DNA from: Pseudacidovorax intermedius
GTDB lineage: Bacteria; Pseudomonadota; Gammaproteobacteria; Burkholderiales; Burkholderiaceae_C
Direction of reading: 5' to 3'
DNA length: 64,000 bases
NCBI RefSeq assembly: GCF_003350475.1
Contig: NZ_QQAV01000002.1
Span: 248,001-312,000, forward strand
The translations under genes were made by a program, and so were the position numbers. Below, piece by piece: positions 33,688-42,574 of this stretch. The notes below the pieces were generated by a model. That model was not told the origin of the DNA, searched no databases, and was given only the letters and a program-made list of their open reading frames with translations. How positions within the stretch are numbered: position 1 is the first letter of the stretch; each line of letters starts with the position of its first letter.

Positions 33688-35058
33688 ATGGTCACGGCGT
33701 CCATGGAGACAACGAACATGATCGCATCCGACGCAGCCTCCGTGCCCGATCCGCGCCAGCAGCCGCAGGCCTTCCTGGAGCACCTCTACCGGGTGGCCGT
33801 GCGCCAGGCCCTGCCCCTGGCACGCATGGCCGAGTACCTTCCCCCGCCGCCGCGCGGCCGTACGCTGGTGCTCGGCGCCGGCAAGGCGGGCGGATCCATG
33901 GTGCAGGCGCTCGAAGCCCTGTGGCCGCAGGACGCGCCGCTGTCCGGTCTGGTGGTCACGCGCTACGGTCACATTCCGCCGCGTCCCGAGGGCGTGCCGG
34001 CGCGCATCGAGCTGGTCGAGGCGGCCCATCCCGTGCCCGACGCCGCCGGCCTGCGTGCGGCCGAGCGCATGCTCGCCCTGACGCATGGGCTCACGGCGGA
34101 CGATCTGGTGCTGTGCCTGATCTCCGGTGGCGGCTCGGCGCTGCTTACGCTGCCGGCAGAAGGCATGACGCTGGAGGACAAGCAGCGCATCAATCGGCAG
34201 TTGCTCGAATCGGGCGCCCACATCGGCGAGATGAACTGCGTGCGCAAGCATTTGTCGCGCATCAAGGGCGGCCGGCTGGCCGCCGCCTGTGCGCCTGCGC
34301 GGGTGGTGACGCTCACCATCAGCGATGTCCCGGGCGACGACCCGGCGGTGATCGCCAGCGGCCCCACGGTGCCCGATGGCAGCACTTGCGCAGAAGCCAT
34401 CGGCATCGTGAAGCGCTATGGCATCGACGTGCCCGCCCGGATCATGGAGGGGCTGCAGGGGGGCTGCCTGGAAACGCCCAAGCCGGGCGACGCCGTGTTC
34501 ACAGGCCACGCGGTGCACCTGATCGCGACGCCCCGTCAGTCGTTGGAGGCTGCGGCCGAGGCGGCGCGCGCCGCCGGCATCGAAGCCCATGTGCTCAGCG
34601 ACGAGATCGAGGGCGAGTCGCGGGAGGTGGGCAAGGTGCACGCTGCACTCGCCCGCGCGGTGGCCCAGCACGGAACGCCCTTCGCGCGGCCCTGCGTGAT
34701 CCTGTCAGGTGGCGAGACCACGGTGACCCTGCGCCAGCGCCCGCCCGGGAGTGCCAAGGGACGCGGCGGGCGCGCCGGCGAGTTCTGCATGGGACTGGCC
34801 GGTGCCTTGATGGGGCAGCCCGGCGTATGGGCCCTGGCCGCCGACACCGATGGCATCGACGGCGTGGAGGACAACGCCGGCGCCTTCGTCGCGCCCGACA
34901 CGCTGGCGCGCGCGGCGCAGCGCGGCCTGAAGCTGTCGGACCACTTTGACCGCAACGATGCCTATGGCTTCTTCGACGCGCTGGGCGACCTGCTGGTGAC
35001 CGGGCCCACGCACACCAACGTCAACGACTTCCGCGCGCTGCTGGTACTACCGGGCTGA
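33688..35058 (+). CDS. Glycerate 2-kinase (MOFRL family, TtuD/GckA-like)
   Basis: 456 residues. GRTLVLGAGKAGGSMVQALE is the N-terminal glycerate kinase domain. DLVLCLISGGGSALLTLP, EMNCVRKHLSRIKGGRLA and TISDVPGDDPAVIASGPTVPD are its signatures. The C-terminal MOFRL domain includes ILSGGETTVTL, DTDGIDG and GPTHTNVNDFRALL. It phosphorylates glycerate to 2-phosphoglycerate, downstream of glyoxylate from purine breakdown. Often misnamed hydroxypyruvate reductase. Alternative ATGs exist at 33703 and 33718; AAGGA sits 7 nt before the chosen one and GGAG 9 nt before 33718, so the start is uncertain. Confidence 0.88.
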   Translation: MVTASMETTNMIASDAASVPDPRQQPQAFLEHLYRVAVRQALPLARMAEYLPPPPRGRTLVLGAGKAGGSMVQALEALWPQDAPLSGLVVTRYGHIPPRPEGVPARIELVEAAHPVPDAAGLRAAERMLALTHGLTADDLVLCLISGGGSALLTLPAEGMTLEDKQRINRQLLESGAHIGEMNCVRKHLSRIKGGRLAAACAPARVVTLTISDVPGDDPAVIASGPTVPDGSTCAEAIGIVKRYGIDVPARIMEGLQGGCLETPKPGDAVFTGHAVHLIATPRQSLEAAAEAARAAGIEAHVLSDEIEGESREVGKVHAALARAVAQHGTPFARPCVILSGGETTVTLRQRPPGSAKGRGGRAGEFCMGLAGALMGQPGVWALAADTDGIDGVEDNAGAFVAPDTLARAAQRGLKLSDHFDRNDAYGFFDALGDLLVTGPTHTNVNDFRALLVLPG

Positions 35059-35079
35059 TCGGGTGCAGCGCGGCCCGGC

Positions 35080-35880
35080 TCAGGCCTGGCCGAAGATCTC
35101 TGCGGCCGGGGCAAGCCCTTCGAAGCGGGGCCTGGCGAACAGGTAGCCCTGCATCAGCCCCACGCCTTCGTGCAGGAAGAAGTCGCGTTCCCCGGCAGTC
35201 TCGATGCCTTCGGCGATCACGGTGATCGCCAGTTCTTCGCACATGCGCAGGATGCCGCGGGCGATGGCCTGGCGCGGCCGGCTGCTGTCCACGCCGCGTA
35301 TCAGGGCCATGTCCAGCTTGACGACGTCCGGTTGGAAGTCCGCCAGCAGCGTGAGGCCTGCATAGCCGGCGCCGAAGTCGTCGATGGCGGTGAGGAAGCC
35401 GCAGCGCTGGTATTCCGTCAGGATGGAGGCCAGCCAGGGCCCGTCGCTGACCCGCTCGCCTTCAGTCACCTCGAACACGATGCGCTCGCGCGGAAAGCCG
35501 TACTTGTCGGCCGCTTCGAGCGTGGTGCGGATGCAGATCTCCGGCCGGTAGACGGCCTGGGGCAGGAAGTTGATCGACAGCCGCGTGTCCATGCCCAGGC
35601 CCGCGGCGATGCGGATCGCATTGACGCGGCACGCTTGGTCGAAGCGGTAGCGGTTGTCGGCATTGACTTGGTCGAGCACCGTCATCGCCCCTTCTCCTTC
35701 CGGGCCGCGGACCAGCGCCTCATGCGCCCAGATGGCGCGCGCCGGCACGTCCAGGATCGGCTGGTACGCGAAGCTGAAGGGAAAGAGGGGCACCTCGCCT
35801 TCGCGGCAGCCCTTGCAGCGCGCGTTGGCGCCGGAAGGCGAGCTTCCAGGAGCCGGTTGCAAGGCGATGGTATGAATCAT
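35080..35880 (-). CDS. Stand-alone EAL domain protein (c-di-GMP phosphodiesterase)
   Basis: 266 residues, essentially one EAL domain. Catalytic landmarks look intact: HEALVRG (EAL), SINFLPQAV (Asn), VFEVTEGE (Glu), IDDFGAGYAGL (DDFG), VKLDMALI (Lys), VIAEGIET (Glu) and MQGYLFARP (Gln). It should hydrolyse cyclic di-GMP to pGpG. A short N-terminal ARCKGCREGE segment with CxxC might bind a metal or respond to redox state. No sensory domain. Neighbours give no pathway hint; c-di-GMP could bear on the pilus system upstream, but this is speculation. Confidence 0.88.
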   Translation of the reverse strand: MIHTIALQPAPGSSPSGANARCKGCREGEVPLFPFSFAYQPILDVPARAIWAHEALVRGPEGEGAMTVLDQVNADNRYRFDQACRVNAIRIAAGLGMDTRLSINFLPQAVYRPEICIRTTLEAADKYGFPRERIVFEVTEGERVSDGPWLASILTEYQRCGFLTAIDDFGAGYAGLTLLADFQPDVVKLDMALIRGVDSSRPRQAIARGILRMCEELAITVIAEGIETAGERDFFLHEGVGLMQGYLFARPRFEGLAPAAEIFGQA

Positions 35881-36065
35881 GAACGGACGCTCGGTCGAAG
35901 AGAGGGCGCGACCTGGGCCCGGGCGCCCCAGGCAGGCGGAACGTCTGCATGGCGGCGCTGCGCTGGGCCGACGTCACGAATGGCTGGATGTTCGCCTGGG
36001 GCGTCTCGTCCATGTGTAGGCGGCCGTGCCGCACAGGTGAGGTCCGCTTGCGGGGGGCGGCCCGC

Positions 36066-36491
36066 TTACTCGCACAAGGCGCGGATTTCCGGCGGAATCG
36101 GCAGCGCCCGCATCCGGCCATCCGGCCGTTTGCCACCGAAGATGCGCACCTCCTCGCATTCGAGGATCAGCGTCTCGCCCTCGGGGTCGTCCCGCGTCAC
36201 TCGGTAGGTCTGCACGAAGCTCTTCTCGCGCCATTCGCGGATATGGACGGCGAATTGCAAGGTGTCGCCATAGCTCGCGGTGCTGACGAAGCGCGCCCTG
36301 GTGTCCACCAGGGGCGTGCCGATCACACCCAGCGTGCGTGTCGTCTCCTCCCAGCGCGGCACGCCGCAGCTGGCGAAGAAATGGCGCGACGCGGCATCGA
36401 TCCAGCCGAAGAAGTTGGGAAACCAGACGATGCCGGCAGGGTCGCAGTCGCCGAATTCGACGCGGGCGGTGTAGATGATGGTCTTGGACAT
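36066..36491 (-). CDS. Acyl-CoA thioesterase (4-hydroxybenzoyl-CoA thioesterase family)
   Basis: 141 residues, single hot-dog domain. VEFGDCDPAGIVWFPNFFGW carries the catalytic Asp of Pseudomonas-type 4-HBA-CoA thioesterases. The strand pattern (TRARFVSTASYGDTLQFAVHI, KSFVQTYRV) fits. It probably hydrolyses an aromatic or aryl-acetyl CoA ester. It is the last gene of an apparent iorA-iorB-bug-thioesterase operon, 28 nt after bug, suggesting it releases the acid from a CoA ester made by IorAB. Confidence 0.87.
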   Translation of the reverse strand: MSKTIIYTARVEFGDCDPAGIVWFPNFFGWIDAASRHFFASCGVPRWEETTRTLGVIGTPLVDTRARFVSTASYGDTLQFAVHIREWREKSFVQTYRVTRDDPEGETLILECEEVRIFGGKRPDGRMRALPIPPEIRALCE

Positions 36492-36519
36492 CGCGGCAGG
36501 TTAACGGCAGCGCGTGGCT

Positions 36520-37539
36520 TCAATCGGCCTTGATTCCCCGCTCCTTGATGATGGTGCCGAAGCGCGTCGAGTCGGCCATTGCCCGGTCGTGGAAGGCCGC
36601 CGGTGTGCCGGGTGCGGCCTCGCCGCCCAGTTGCTGGATCCGTTCCTTGACCATCGGCAGCGCCAGCACCTTGTTGATCTCGGTGTTGAGACGCGCGATC
36701 ACGGGCGCGGGCGTGCCGGCCGGCGCATAGAAGCCGAACACGGTGTCGGCATCGAAGCCCTTCAGCCCCGCCTCGGCCAGCGTGGGCACGTCGGGAAAGA
36801 GCGGCGAGCGCTGCGGGCTGCCCACCGCCAGCAGCCGCAGCTTGCCGGCCTTGACCTGCTGCAGCGCGATGCCGGGGTCGAAGTAGTAGTCGATCTGGCC
36901 CGCCAGCAGGTCCTGCAGCGCCGGGGCCGCGCCGCGGTAGGGCACATGGGTGGCGAAGGTGCCGGTCTGCGACTTGAACATCTCGCCGGCCAGGTGCGGC
37001 GAACTGCCGACGCCCGGCGAGCCGTACGAGAGCTTGCCCGGCCGCGCCTTGAGGTAGGCGATGAACTCCTGGATGTTCTTGGGCGGCAGCTCGGGCCGGA
37101 TGACCAGGTACACCAGCACCCGCGCGGCGGCCGCCACCGGCACGAGGTCCTTGGCCGGGTCGAAGGGCATCTTCTCGTACAGGTGCGGATTCACGGACAC
37201 CATGCCGCCGGAGCTCATCAGCAGCGTGTAGCCGTCGGCCGGCGCGCGGGCCACCACCTCGCCGCCGATGTTGCCGTTGGCGCCGCCGCGGTTCTCCACC
37301 ACCACCGGCTGGCCCAGGGCTTCCGACAGCGGCTGGCCCACAAGCCGCGCCAACTGATCGGCCGCGCCGCCGGGCGGGAAATTGACGACGACCCGGATCG
37401 GCTTGGTCGGCCAGGCCTGGGCTTGGGCCTGCGCAGCCAGCGGGGCGGCGAGTGCCGCGACCATGCAGGCGGCGCCGGCCAGGTTCAGCGCCAGGCGGCG
37501 GCGCGGGTTGCGGATCGTGGTGTGGGGTTGAGGGGTCAT
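36520..37539 (-). CDS. Bug-family tripartite tricarboxylate transporter binding protein
   Basis: 339 residues. A signal peptide ends near AAQAQA before WPTKPIRVVVNFPPGGAADQLAR, the hallmark start of Bug/TctC proteins. GANGNIGGEVVARAPADGYTLL and FATHVPYRGAAPALQDLLAGQ are core ligand-binding segments. These periplasmic proteins bind small carboxylates, including aromatic acids, and many are orphans without transporter genes, as here. GGAG upstream supports the ATG. It sits 40 nt after iorB, so the ligand may be an arylpyruvate or related acid. Confidence 0.92.
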   Translation of the reverse strand: MTPQPHTTIRNPRRRLALNLAGAACMVAALAAPLAAQAQAQAWPTKPIRVVVNFPPGGAADQLARLVGQPLSEALGQPVVVENRGGANGNIGGEVVARAPADGYTLLMSSGGMVSVNPHLYEKMPFDPAKDLVPVAAAARVLVYLVIRPELPPKNIQEFIAYLKARPGKLSYGSPGVGSSPHLAGEMFKSQTGTFATHVPYRGAAPALQDLLAGQIDYYFDPGIALQQVKAGKLRLLAVGSPQRSPLFPDVPTLAEAGLKGFDADTVFGFYAPAGTPAPVIARLNTEINKVLALPMVKERIQQLGGEAAPGTPAAFHDRAMADSTRFGTIIKERGIKAD

Positions 37540-37579
37540 CGCTTGTCTCCTTTTTTGGCTTCTTGGGGATCTCGGTGGC

Positions 37580-39238
37580 TCAGGCACCCTGGCCTTGGGA
37601 GCGCGGCGGCCGGCGCATCCAGCGGATCGGCTGCTCGGCCACCGGACGCGGCGGCGCGCCGTGGGCCCGCAGCGTGGCGTCGAGGGCGGTGCCGGCCTCG
37701 TCGGCCAGCGCGGCCTCGCGGGCTTTGGCAATGGCCTGCGCCCGCTCGGCCGGCGTGCGGCCGGGGCTGCGCGCCAGGTGGTCGACGATGTGCAGCAGGT
37801 TGGCCTTCCCGCGCTCGTTGGTGCTGCCGTAGCCCTTGATCAGCCGGCCGCACAGCGCGAGTTCATGGCCCAGGGCCCAGTCCTCGCGCGCGCCGGCCTC
37901 GACGGCGGCGAGCCAGTGCTCGATCAGCCGCTGCTCCTCGGCGAAGCGGCTGCCGATGGGGCGCAGGCGGCGCAGGCTGGCCAGCAGCCGCAGCGACGCC
38001 ATGCCGACGACCGAATGGCTGCCCACCTTCAGCGGCAGGGCCCACGGCGACTGGCCGCGGCGCTGGCGGGCGCGGTCCCAGTCCTGCAGCCGGAGGGCGA
38101 GGGCGGGGGGCAGCAGGGCGGCGAATTCCGGCACACCGGGCTTGAAGTGGTCGTAGACGCGCAGCAGGTCGGCCTCGCCGGCCTTGACCTCGGTGCGCAC
38201 GCGGTCGGCGCGGCTCGCGCGGGCCTTGAGCGCGGCCACGCGCACGATGTCGTCGAAGGCCATCCACAGGGCCAGCCAGCGGGCCATCTCGCGGGTGACG
38301 GCCCAGCCCTGTGCGCCCGAGGGGTCGGTTGCGCGTTCGGCATCGAGCACGCGCGCCAGGCGGTCCGTGTAGCGGCGCGCGTAGGCGGCATCCTGGTACT
38401 CCCGCGTGCGCGCATGGCCCAAGGCCAGCATCTCGTGCACGGCGAGCGGAAAGCGGCTGGCCAGGTCGGCGGGCGGCGTCGGCGCTTCGGTGGCTTTCAC
38501 CGCCGGGTCTTTCAGCAGTGCGTCGACGAAGGCCGCCTGCTGGCGCGGCGCATTCACGGTCTCGTAGGCCCGGGCGAAGCCGCGCAGGCTGGCCGCCGCC
38601 ATCGCTCCTGGCTTCTTGCCCGTGGCGGGATCGTGGATGGCGGCCTCGAAGGCCGCGCGCGGCCAGGGCAGCACGCCGCTGCCGGCGATGGCGCCGTACA
38701 TGATGCTGCTGATGACGGTGCCGCATTCGCGGGCCATCGTCACCATGTCCAGCACCTGGTGCGCGCGGCTGAAGCGGCGCACCACCTCCAGCAGCTGCGC
38801 CGGGTCGGCCCGACCGTCGCCCAGCGCCATGCGTTCGGACGTCGTCAGGCTGCGGCTGGAGGAGGTGATGACCTGCGTGCGCGCCGGGTCGGCCATGCCG
38901 TTGGCGATCTGGCGCGTGGTCTCCAGCAGTTCGGAGGAGACGATCACGTCCAGCGCGCCCGGGGCCGGCACCAGGCTGAACACCGGCTGGCGGCCCTGCA
39001 GCTGCGCCAGCGGCACCGGGAAGACCTCGACGTAGTAGGTGGTGGCGCCGGTGCGCTGGGCCACGCCGGGCACCGAGGTGCTTTGCGCCGCATAACCGGC
39101 ATGGCGCGCGGCCTCGATCAGCCATTCGGTGAGCACGCCGCCGCCCTCGCCGCCCAGGGCGCACAGCAGCAGGGTGAGGGGGCGTTGGGTGTTGGCGTGG
39201 GTCATCGCGGGCGCAGTGGTGGAAGAGGGCGTCGACAT
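37580..39238 (-). CDS. iorB: Indolepyruvate oxidoreductase beta-type subunit (long form)
   Basis: 552 residues. The N-terminal 2-oxoacid:acceptor oxidoreductase gamma domain starts LLLCALGGEGGGVLTEWLIEAA and includes SVPGVAQRTGATTYYVEVFP and VIVSSELLETTRQIANGM. The C-terminal half is a helical extension common in proteobacterial long IorB proteins. With IorA it oxidises indole-3-pyruvate or other aryl-pyruvates to aryl-acetyl-CoA, reducing ferredoxin. Start at MSTPSS is 11 nt after iorA; an alternative ATG (39205, MTHANT) is possible. Confidence 0.88.
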   Translation of the reverse strand: MSTPSSTTAPAMTHANTQRPLTLLLCALGGEGGGVLTEWLIEAARHAGYAAQSTSVPGVAQRTGATTYYVEVFPVPLAQLQGRQPVFSLVPAPGALDVIVSSELLETTRQIANGMADPARTQVITSSSRSLTTSERMALGDGRADPAQLLEVVRRFSRAHQVLDMVTMARECGTVISSIMYGAIAGSGVLPWPRAAFEAAIHDPATGKKPGAMAAASLRGFARAYETVNAPRQQAAFVDALLKDPAVKATEAPTPPADLASRFPLAVHEMLALGHARTREYQDAAYARRYTDRLARVLDAERATDPSGAQGWAVTREMARWLALWMAFDDIVRVAALKARASRADRVRTEVKAGEADLLRVYDHFKPGVPEFAALLPPALALRLQDWDRARQRRGQSPWALPLKVGSHSVVGMASLRLLASLRRLRPIGSRFAEEQRLIEHWLAAVEAGAREDWALGHELALCGRLIKGYGSTNERGKANLLHIVDHLARSPGRTPAERAQAIAKAREAALADEAGTALDATLRAHGAPPRPVAEQPIRWMRRPPRSQGQGA

Positions 39239-39249
39239 GGCAAGCGTGT

Positions 39250-41403
39250 TCAGGCAGGCCGCAGCGCGCGCACCAGCGCCGACTGCAGGCCGTGCAGCAG
39301 CCGCTCGTGCCAGCGCGGGTTCTGCACCACCTCGGCCCGGTAGAAGCTGGGGCACAGCGTGGCCGCATGGGCATTGGCGCCGCACAGGCCGCAGCCCACG
39401 CAGCCGTCGATGACGGTGGCCACCGGGTCCACCTTGAGCGGATCGGGGTTGTCCTTGAGCGTGAGCGTGGGGCAGCCCGACAGGCGGATGCAGGCGTGGT
39501 CGCCGTTGCACACGTCCTCGTCCACGCCGTACTTCACGCGCACCACGCGCTCGCCCTTCTTGAGCAGCTGCGCGATCCAGGGCTTGATGCGGCGCTGGCG
39601 CTCCAGCTGGCATTCGCCTTCGGCAATGATGACCTTCAGGCCCTCGAAGGACGTGGTGAACGCCTCGGTCAGCGTGGCCCGCATGGTCGCCACCTCGTAG
39701 GTGTGGACGGTGCGCATCCATTTCACGCCCAGCCCGCGCAGCGTGTCCTCGATCGTGTGGTTCTTGTGGGCCAGGCTCTGCTGCTTGTCCTCGGCGCGGG
39801 CCTTGGTGTCCTCGTCGGGCGTGGAGATGATGTCCTGCGTGCCGGTGGCGCTGGTGTAGCCGTTCTTGAAGATCAGCAGCACCGCGTCGTCGCCGTTGAA
39901 GAGGGCGCTCTGCACGCCCGTGAGCAGCCCGTTGTGCCAGAAGCCGCCGTCGCCCATGATCGACAGCACCCGCCGCTGCATCATGGGCGAGACGCCCGCG
40001 CGGCTGGCCAGGCTCATGCCGTAGCCCAGGATCGAATGGCCGCCGCTGAAGGGCTCGAAGGTGCCGAAGGCATGGCAGCCGATGTCGGCCGCGATGTGCA
40101 CCTTGCCCACCTCCTGCTGCGCGAGCTTGAGGGCGGAGAAGACCGGTCGTTCCGGGCAGCCGATGCAGAAGCCCGGCGGCCTGCCCGGCAGCGGCTTGCC
40201 GAGCAGCTCGGCCACAGCGCGGCGGCGCGCGTCGTTGGCGGCCAGCCAGTCGCTGCCGGCCTGGCCGGCGCCCTCGGGCATGTAGCGGGCGGCGAAGGCG
40301 GCCAGGCCGCGGGTCAGCACCTCGGTGGTGTACTCGCCGGCCATCTGGAGCAGGTCCTTGCCGTGCAGTGGCGTCTGCAGGTCGCGGCGGCGCAGCAGGG
40401 TGGCGATGTCCTGCTCGATGTACTCGGGCTGGCCTTCCTCCACCACCAGCAGGGCGCGCTTGCCGGCGGCGAACTGCACGATCTGGTCTGGCACCAGGGG
40501 GTAGGTGACGTTGAGCACCAGGATCGGGATCTCGCTCTGGCCGAAGGCATCGGCCAGGCCGTGCTGCTGCAGCGCGCGGATGAGGGCGTTGTAAAGCCCG
40601 CCCTGCACCACGATGCCCAGGTCCTCGCGCCTTCCCGCCATCAGCTCGTTCAGGCCATGCTCGGCGATGTAGCGCTGGGCCGCCGGGATGCGCTCGGCGC
40701 TCTTGCGCTTCTCGTGGCCAAAGGTCACGGGCGGATGGGCCAGCCGCTCGTAGTCGAAGCGGGCCGGCTCCTCCATCAGGCTGCGGGTGCTGACGGCGGG
40801 CGCGCGGTTGTCCTTGCAGTCGAAGCTGCCGCGCACATGGCAGGCGCGGATGCGCAACTCCATCATGCAGGGCATGCTGGACGCTTCGGAGAGGTTAAAG
40901 CCTTCCTCCACCATACGCACCATCGTCGGCAGGTGCGGCCGCGGGTCGAGCAGGCAAAGACTGGACTTGAGCGCATAGGCATGGGTGCGCTCCTGGATCA
41001 CGCTGGCGCCTTCGCCGTAATCCTCGCCCACGACGATCAGCACGCCGCCGGTCACACCGGGCGACGAGAGGTTGGAGAGCGCATCGGCCGCCACGTTGGT
41101 GCCGACGATGGACTTCCAGGTCACGGCGCCGCGCAGCGGATAGTGGATCGAGGCGCCGAGCATGGCCGCGGCCGAGGCCTCGTTCGAGCAGGCCTCCACG
41201 TGCACGCCGAGCTCCTGCATGTAGTCGCGGCCCTGCACCATCACGTCCAGCAGGTGCGACACCGGCGCGCCCTGGTAGCCGCCCACGTAGGCCACGCCGG
41301 CCTGCAGCAGCCCCTTGGTGATGGCCAGGATGCCCTCGCCGTGGAAGGTCTGGCCCGCGCCCAGGCGCAGCGCCTGCACTTCCTTGCTGAAGGAAACTTC
41401 CAT
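39250..41403 (-). CDS. iorA: Indolepyruvate ferredoxin oxidoreductase, TPP-binding alpha subunit
   Basis: 717 residues. The N-terminal pyrimidine-binding domain includes VGGYQGAPVSHLLD and ACSNEASAAAMLGAS. The TPP diphosphate-binding motif SIMGDGGFWHNGL...NG starts near residue 482. The C-terminal ferredoxin domain has a complete second cluster motif CVGCGLC...CP (Cys668, 671, 674, 684). The first reads CNGDHAC...CP (Cys632, Asp635, Cys638, Cys644), with Asp in place of the second Cys. It converts aryl-pyruvates to aryl-acetyl-CoA. Divergent from a LysR regulator. Confidence 0.91.
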   Translation of the reverse strand: MEVSFSKEVQALRLGAGQTFHGEGILAITKGLLQAGVAYVGGYQGAPVSHLLDVMVQGRDYMQELGVHVEACSNEASAAAMLGASIHYPLRGAVTWKSIVGTNVAADALSNLSSPGVTGGVLIVVGEDYGEGASVIQERTHAYALKSSLCLLDPRPHLPTMVRMVEEGFNLSEASSMPCMMELRIRACHVRGSFDCKDNRAPAVSTRSLMEEPARFDYERLAHPPVTFGHEKRKSAERIPAAQRYIAEHGLNELMAGRREDLGIVVQGGLYNALIRALQQHGLADAFGQSEIPILVLNVTYPLVPDQIVQFAAGKRALLVVEEGQPEYIEQDIATLLRRRDLQTPLHGKDLLQMAGEYTTEVLTRGLAAFAARYMPEGAGQAGSDWLAANDARRRAVAELLGKPLPGRPPGFCIGCPERPVFSALKLAQQEVGKVHIAADIGCHAFGTFEPFSGGHSILGYGMSLASRAGVSPMMQRRVLSIMGDGGFWHNGLLTGVQSALFNGDDAVLLIFKNGYTSATGTQDIISTPDEDTKARAEDKQQSLAHKNHTIEDTLRGLGVKWMRTVHTYEVATMRATLTEAFTTSFEGLKVIIAEGECQLERQRRIKPWIAQLLKKGERVVRVKYGVDEDVCNGDHACIRLSGCPTLTLKDNPDPLKVDPVATVIDGCVGCGLCGANAHAATLCPSFYRAEVVQNPRWHERLLHGLQSALVRALRPA

Positions 41404-41488
41404 GTTCTTGTCTCTCCGTCGTGGGGCTTCATGGCCGCCCGTCCTGGGGCGGCGGCAGCGTGCGTGATGCGGGCCAGTCGACCCAGGA

Positions 41489-41575
41489 CCGTTCGGGCTG
41501 AGTCAACCCAAATCCGTTCGGGCTGAGCTTGTCGAAGCCTGGGCACCCACCCTTCGACAAGCTCAGGGCGAACGG
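41489..41575. repeat. REP-like hairpin with truncated second copy
   Basis: Left arm 41514-41537 and right arm 41552-41575 pair at 22 of 24 positions; the arm core is GAGCTTGTCGAAG/CTTCGACAAGCTC. A partial left-arm copy (CCGTTCGGGCTGAG) lies at 41489-41502. The same TTCGACAAGCTCAG core is a widespread dispersed repeat in proteobacteria. It fills the spacer between iorA and its LysR regulator. Confidence 0.75.
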
Positions 41576-41647
41576 CATCGCCAACCGGCACTGCGCAGTG
41601 TCCGGCGCATCGGGCATGCCCTCAATGCAATGGAGCCGCTAAGTGTT

Positions 41648-42574
41648 ATGAACGACGTGCATATGGAAAAGCTGGATCTGAACCTGCTGCGCGTCTTCGA
41701 TGCCGTGCACCGCACCCACAACGTAAGCCGCGCCGCAGAGGCCCTGGGCCTGACCCAGCCGGCGGTCAGTCACGGCCTGACCCGGCTGCGGCTGGCGCTG
41801 GGCGACGCGCTGTTCACCCGGGTGGCCGGCGGTGTCGCTCCCACGCCGCGGGCCGAGCGGCTGGCCCCGGCCGTGCGGGCGGCGCTCGCCACGCTGGACG
41901 AGGCCGTGGCCGAGCCCGAGCGCTTCGACCCGGCCCATTCGCGCAAGACCTTCCGCATCCACATGAGCGACATCGGCGAGGGCCGCTTCCTGCCGCCCTT
42001 GATGGAGCACCTGCGCGCCCTGGCGCCCGGTGTGCGGCTGGAGACGCTGCCGCTGCGCCCGCAGGACATCGCCGCCGCGCTGGACGAGGGCCGCATCGAC
42101 CTGGCCTTCGGCTTCCTGCCCAAGGTGAAGGACACGCGTCACCAGCACCTGCTGAACGACCGCTACATCGTGCTCGTGCGCGCCGGCCATCCCTTCGCCC
42201 AGCGCGCCTTGCGCGGCAAGGCGTTGCTGGCGGCACTGCAGGGGCTGGACTTCGTGGCGGTGCGTTCGCATGCCGACACCCTGCGCATCCTGCAGCTCAT
42301 GGAGCTGGAGGACCGCGTGCGGCTGGTGACCGAGCATTTCATGGTGCTGCCCGCCATCGTGCGCGAGACCGACTTGGCGGTGGTCATGCCGCGCAACATC
42401 GCGCGCAGCTTCGGCGAAGGCGCCGGCTTCGCCATCGTCGAACCCGACTTTCCCCTGCGCGATTTCGGCGTGGCCCTGCACTGGAGCCGCCGCTTCGAGG
42501 ACGATGCGCCCAATCGCTGGCTGCGCGGCGAGATCGTGCGCCTGTTCGGCGAGGACACCGGCCTGCCGGCCTGA
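41648..42574 (+). CDS. LysR-type transcriptional regulator, divergent from iorA
   Basis: 308 residues. The winged HTH is MEKLDLNLLRVFDAVHRTHNVSRAAEALGL/TQPAVSHGLTRLR; the effector domain covers about residues 95-300 and resembles the NodD/NahR subgroup that senses aromatic acids. Three in-frame ATGs exist (41630, 41648, 41663), none with a good Shine-Dalgarno; the middle one is chosen. It likely controls the iorAB-bug-thioesterase operon. Confidence 0.86.
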   Translation: MNDVHMEKLDLNLLRVFDAVHRTHNVSRAAEALGLTQPAVSHGLTRLRLALGDALFTRVAGGVAPTPRAERLAPAVRAALATLDEAVAEPERFDPAHSRKTFRIHMSDIGEGRFLPPLMEHLRALAPGVRLETLPLRPQDIAAALDEGRIDLAFGFLPKVKDTRHQHLLNDRYIVLVRAGHPFAQRALRGKALLAALQGLDFVAVRSHADTLRILQLMELEDRVRLVTEHFMVLPAIVRETDLAVVMPRNIARSFGEGAGFAIVEPDFPLRDFGVALHWSRRFEDDAPNRWLRGEIVRLFGEDTGLPA

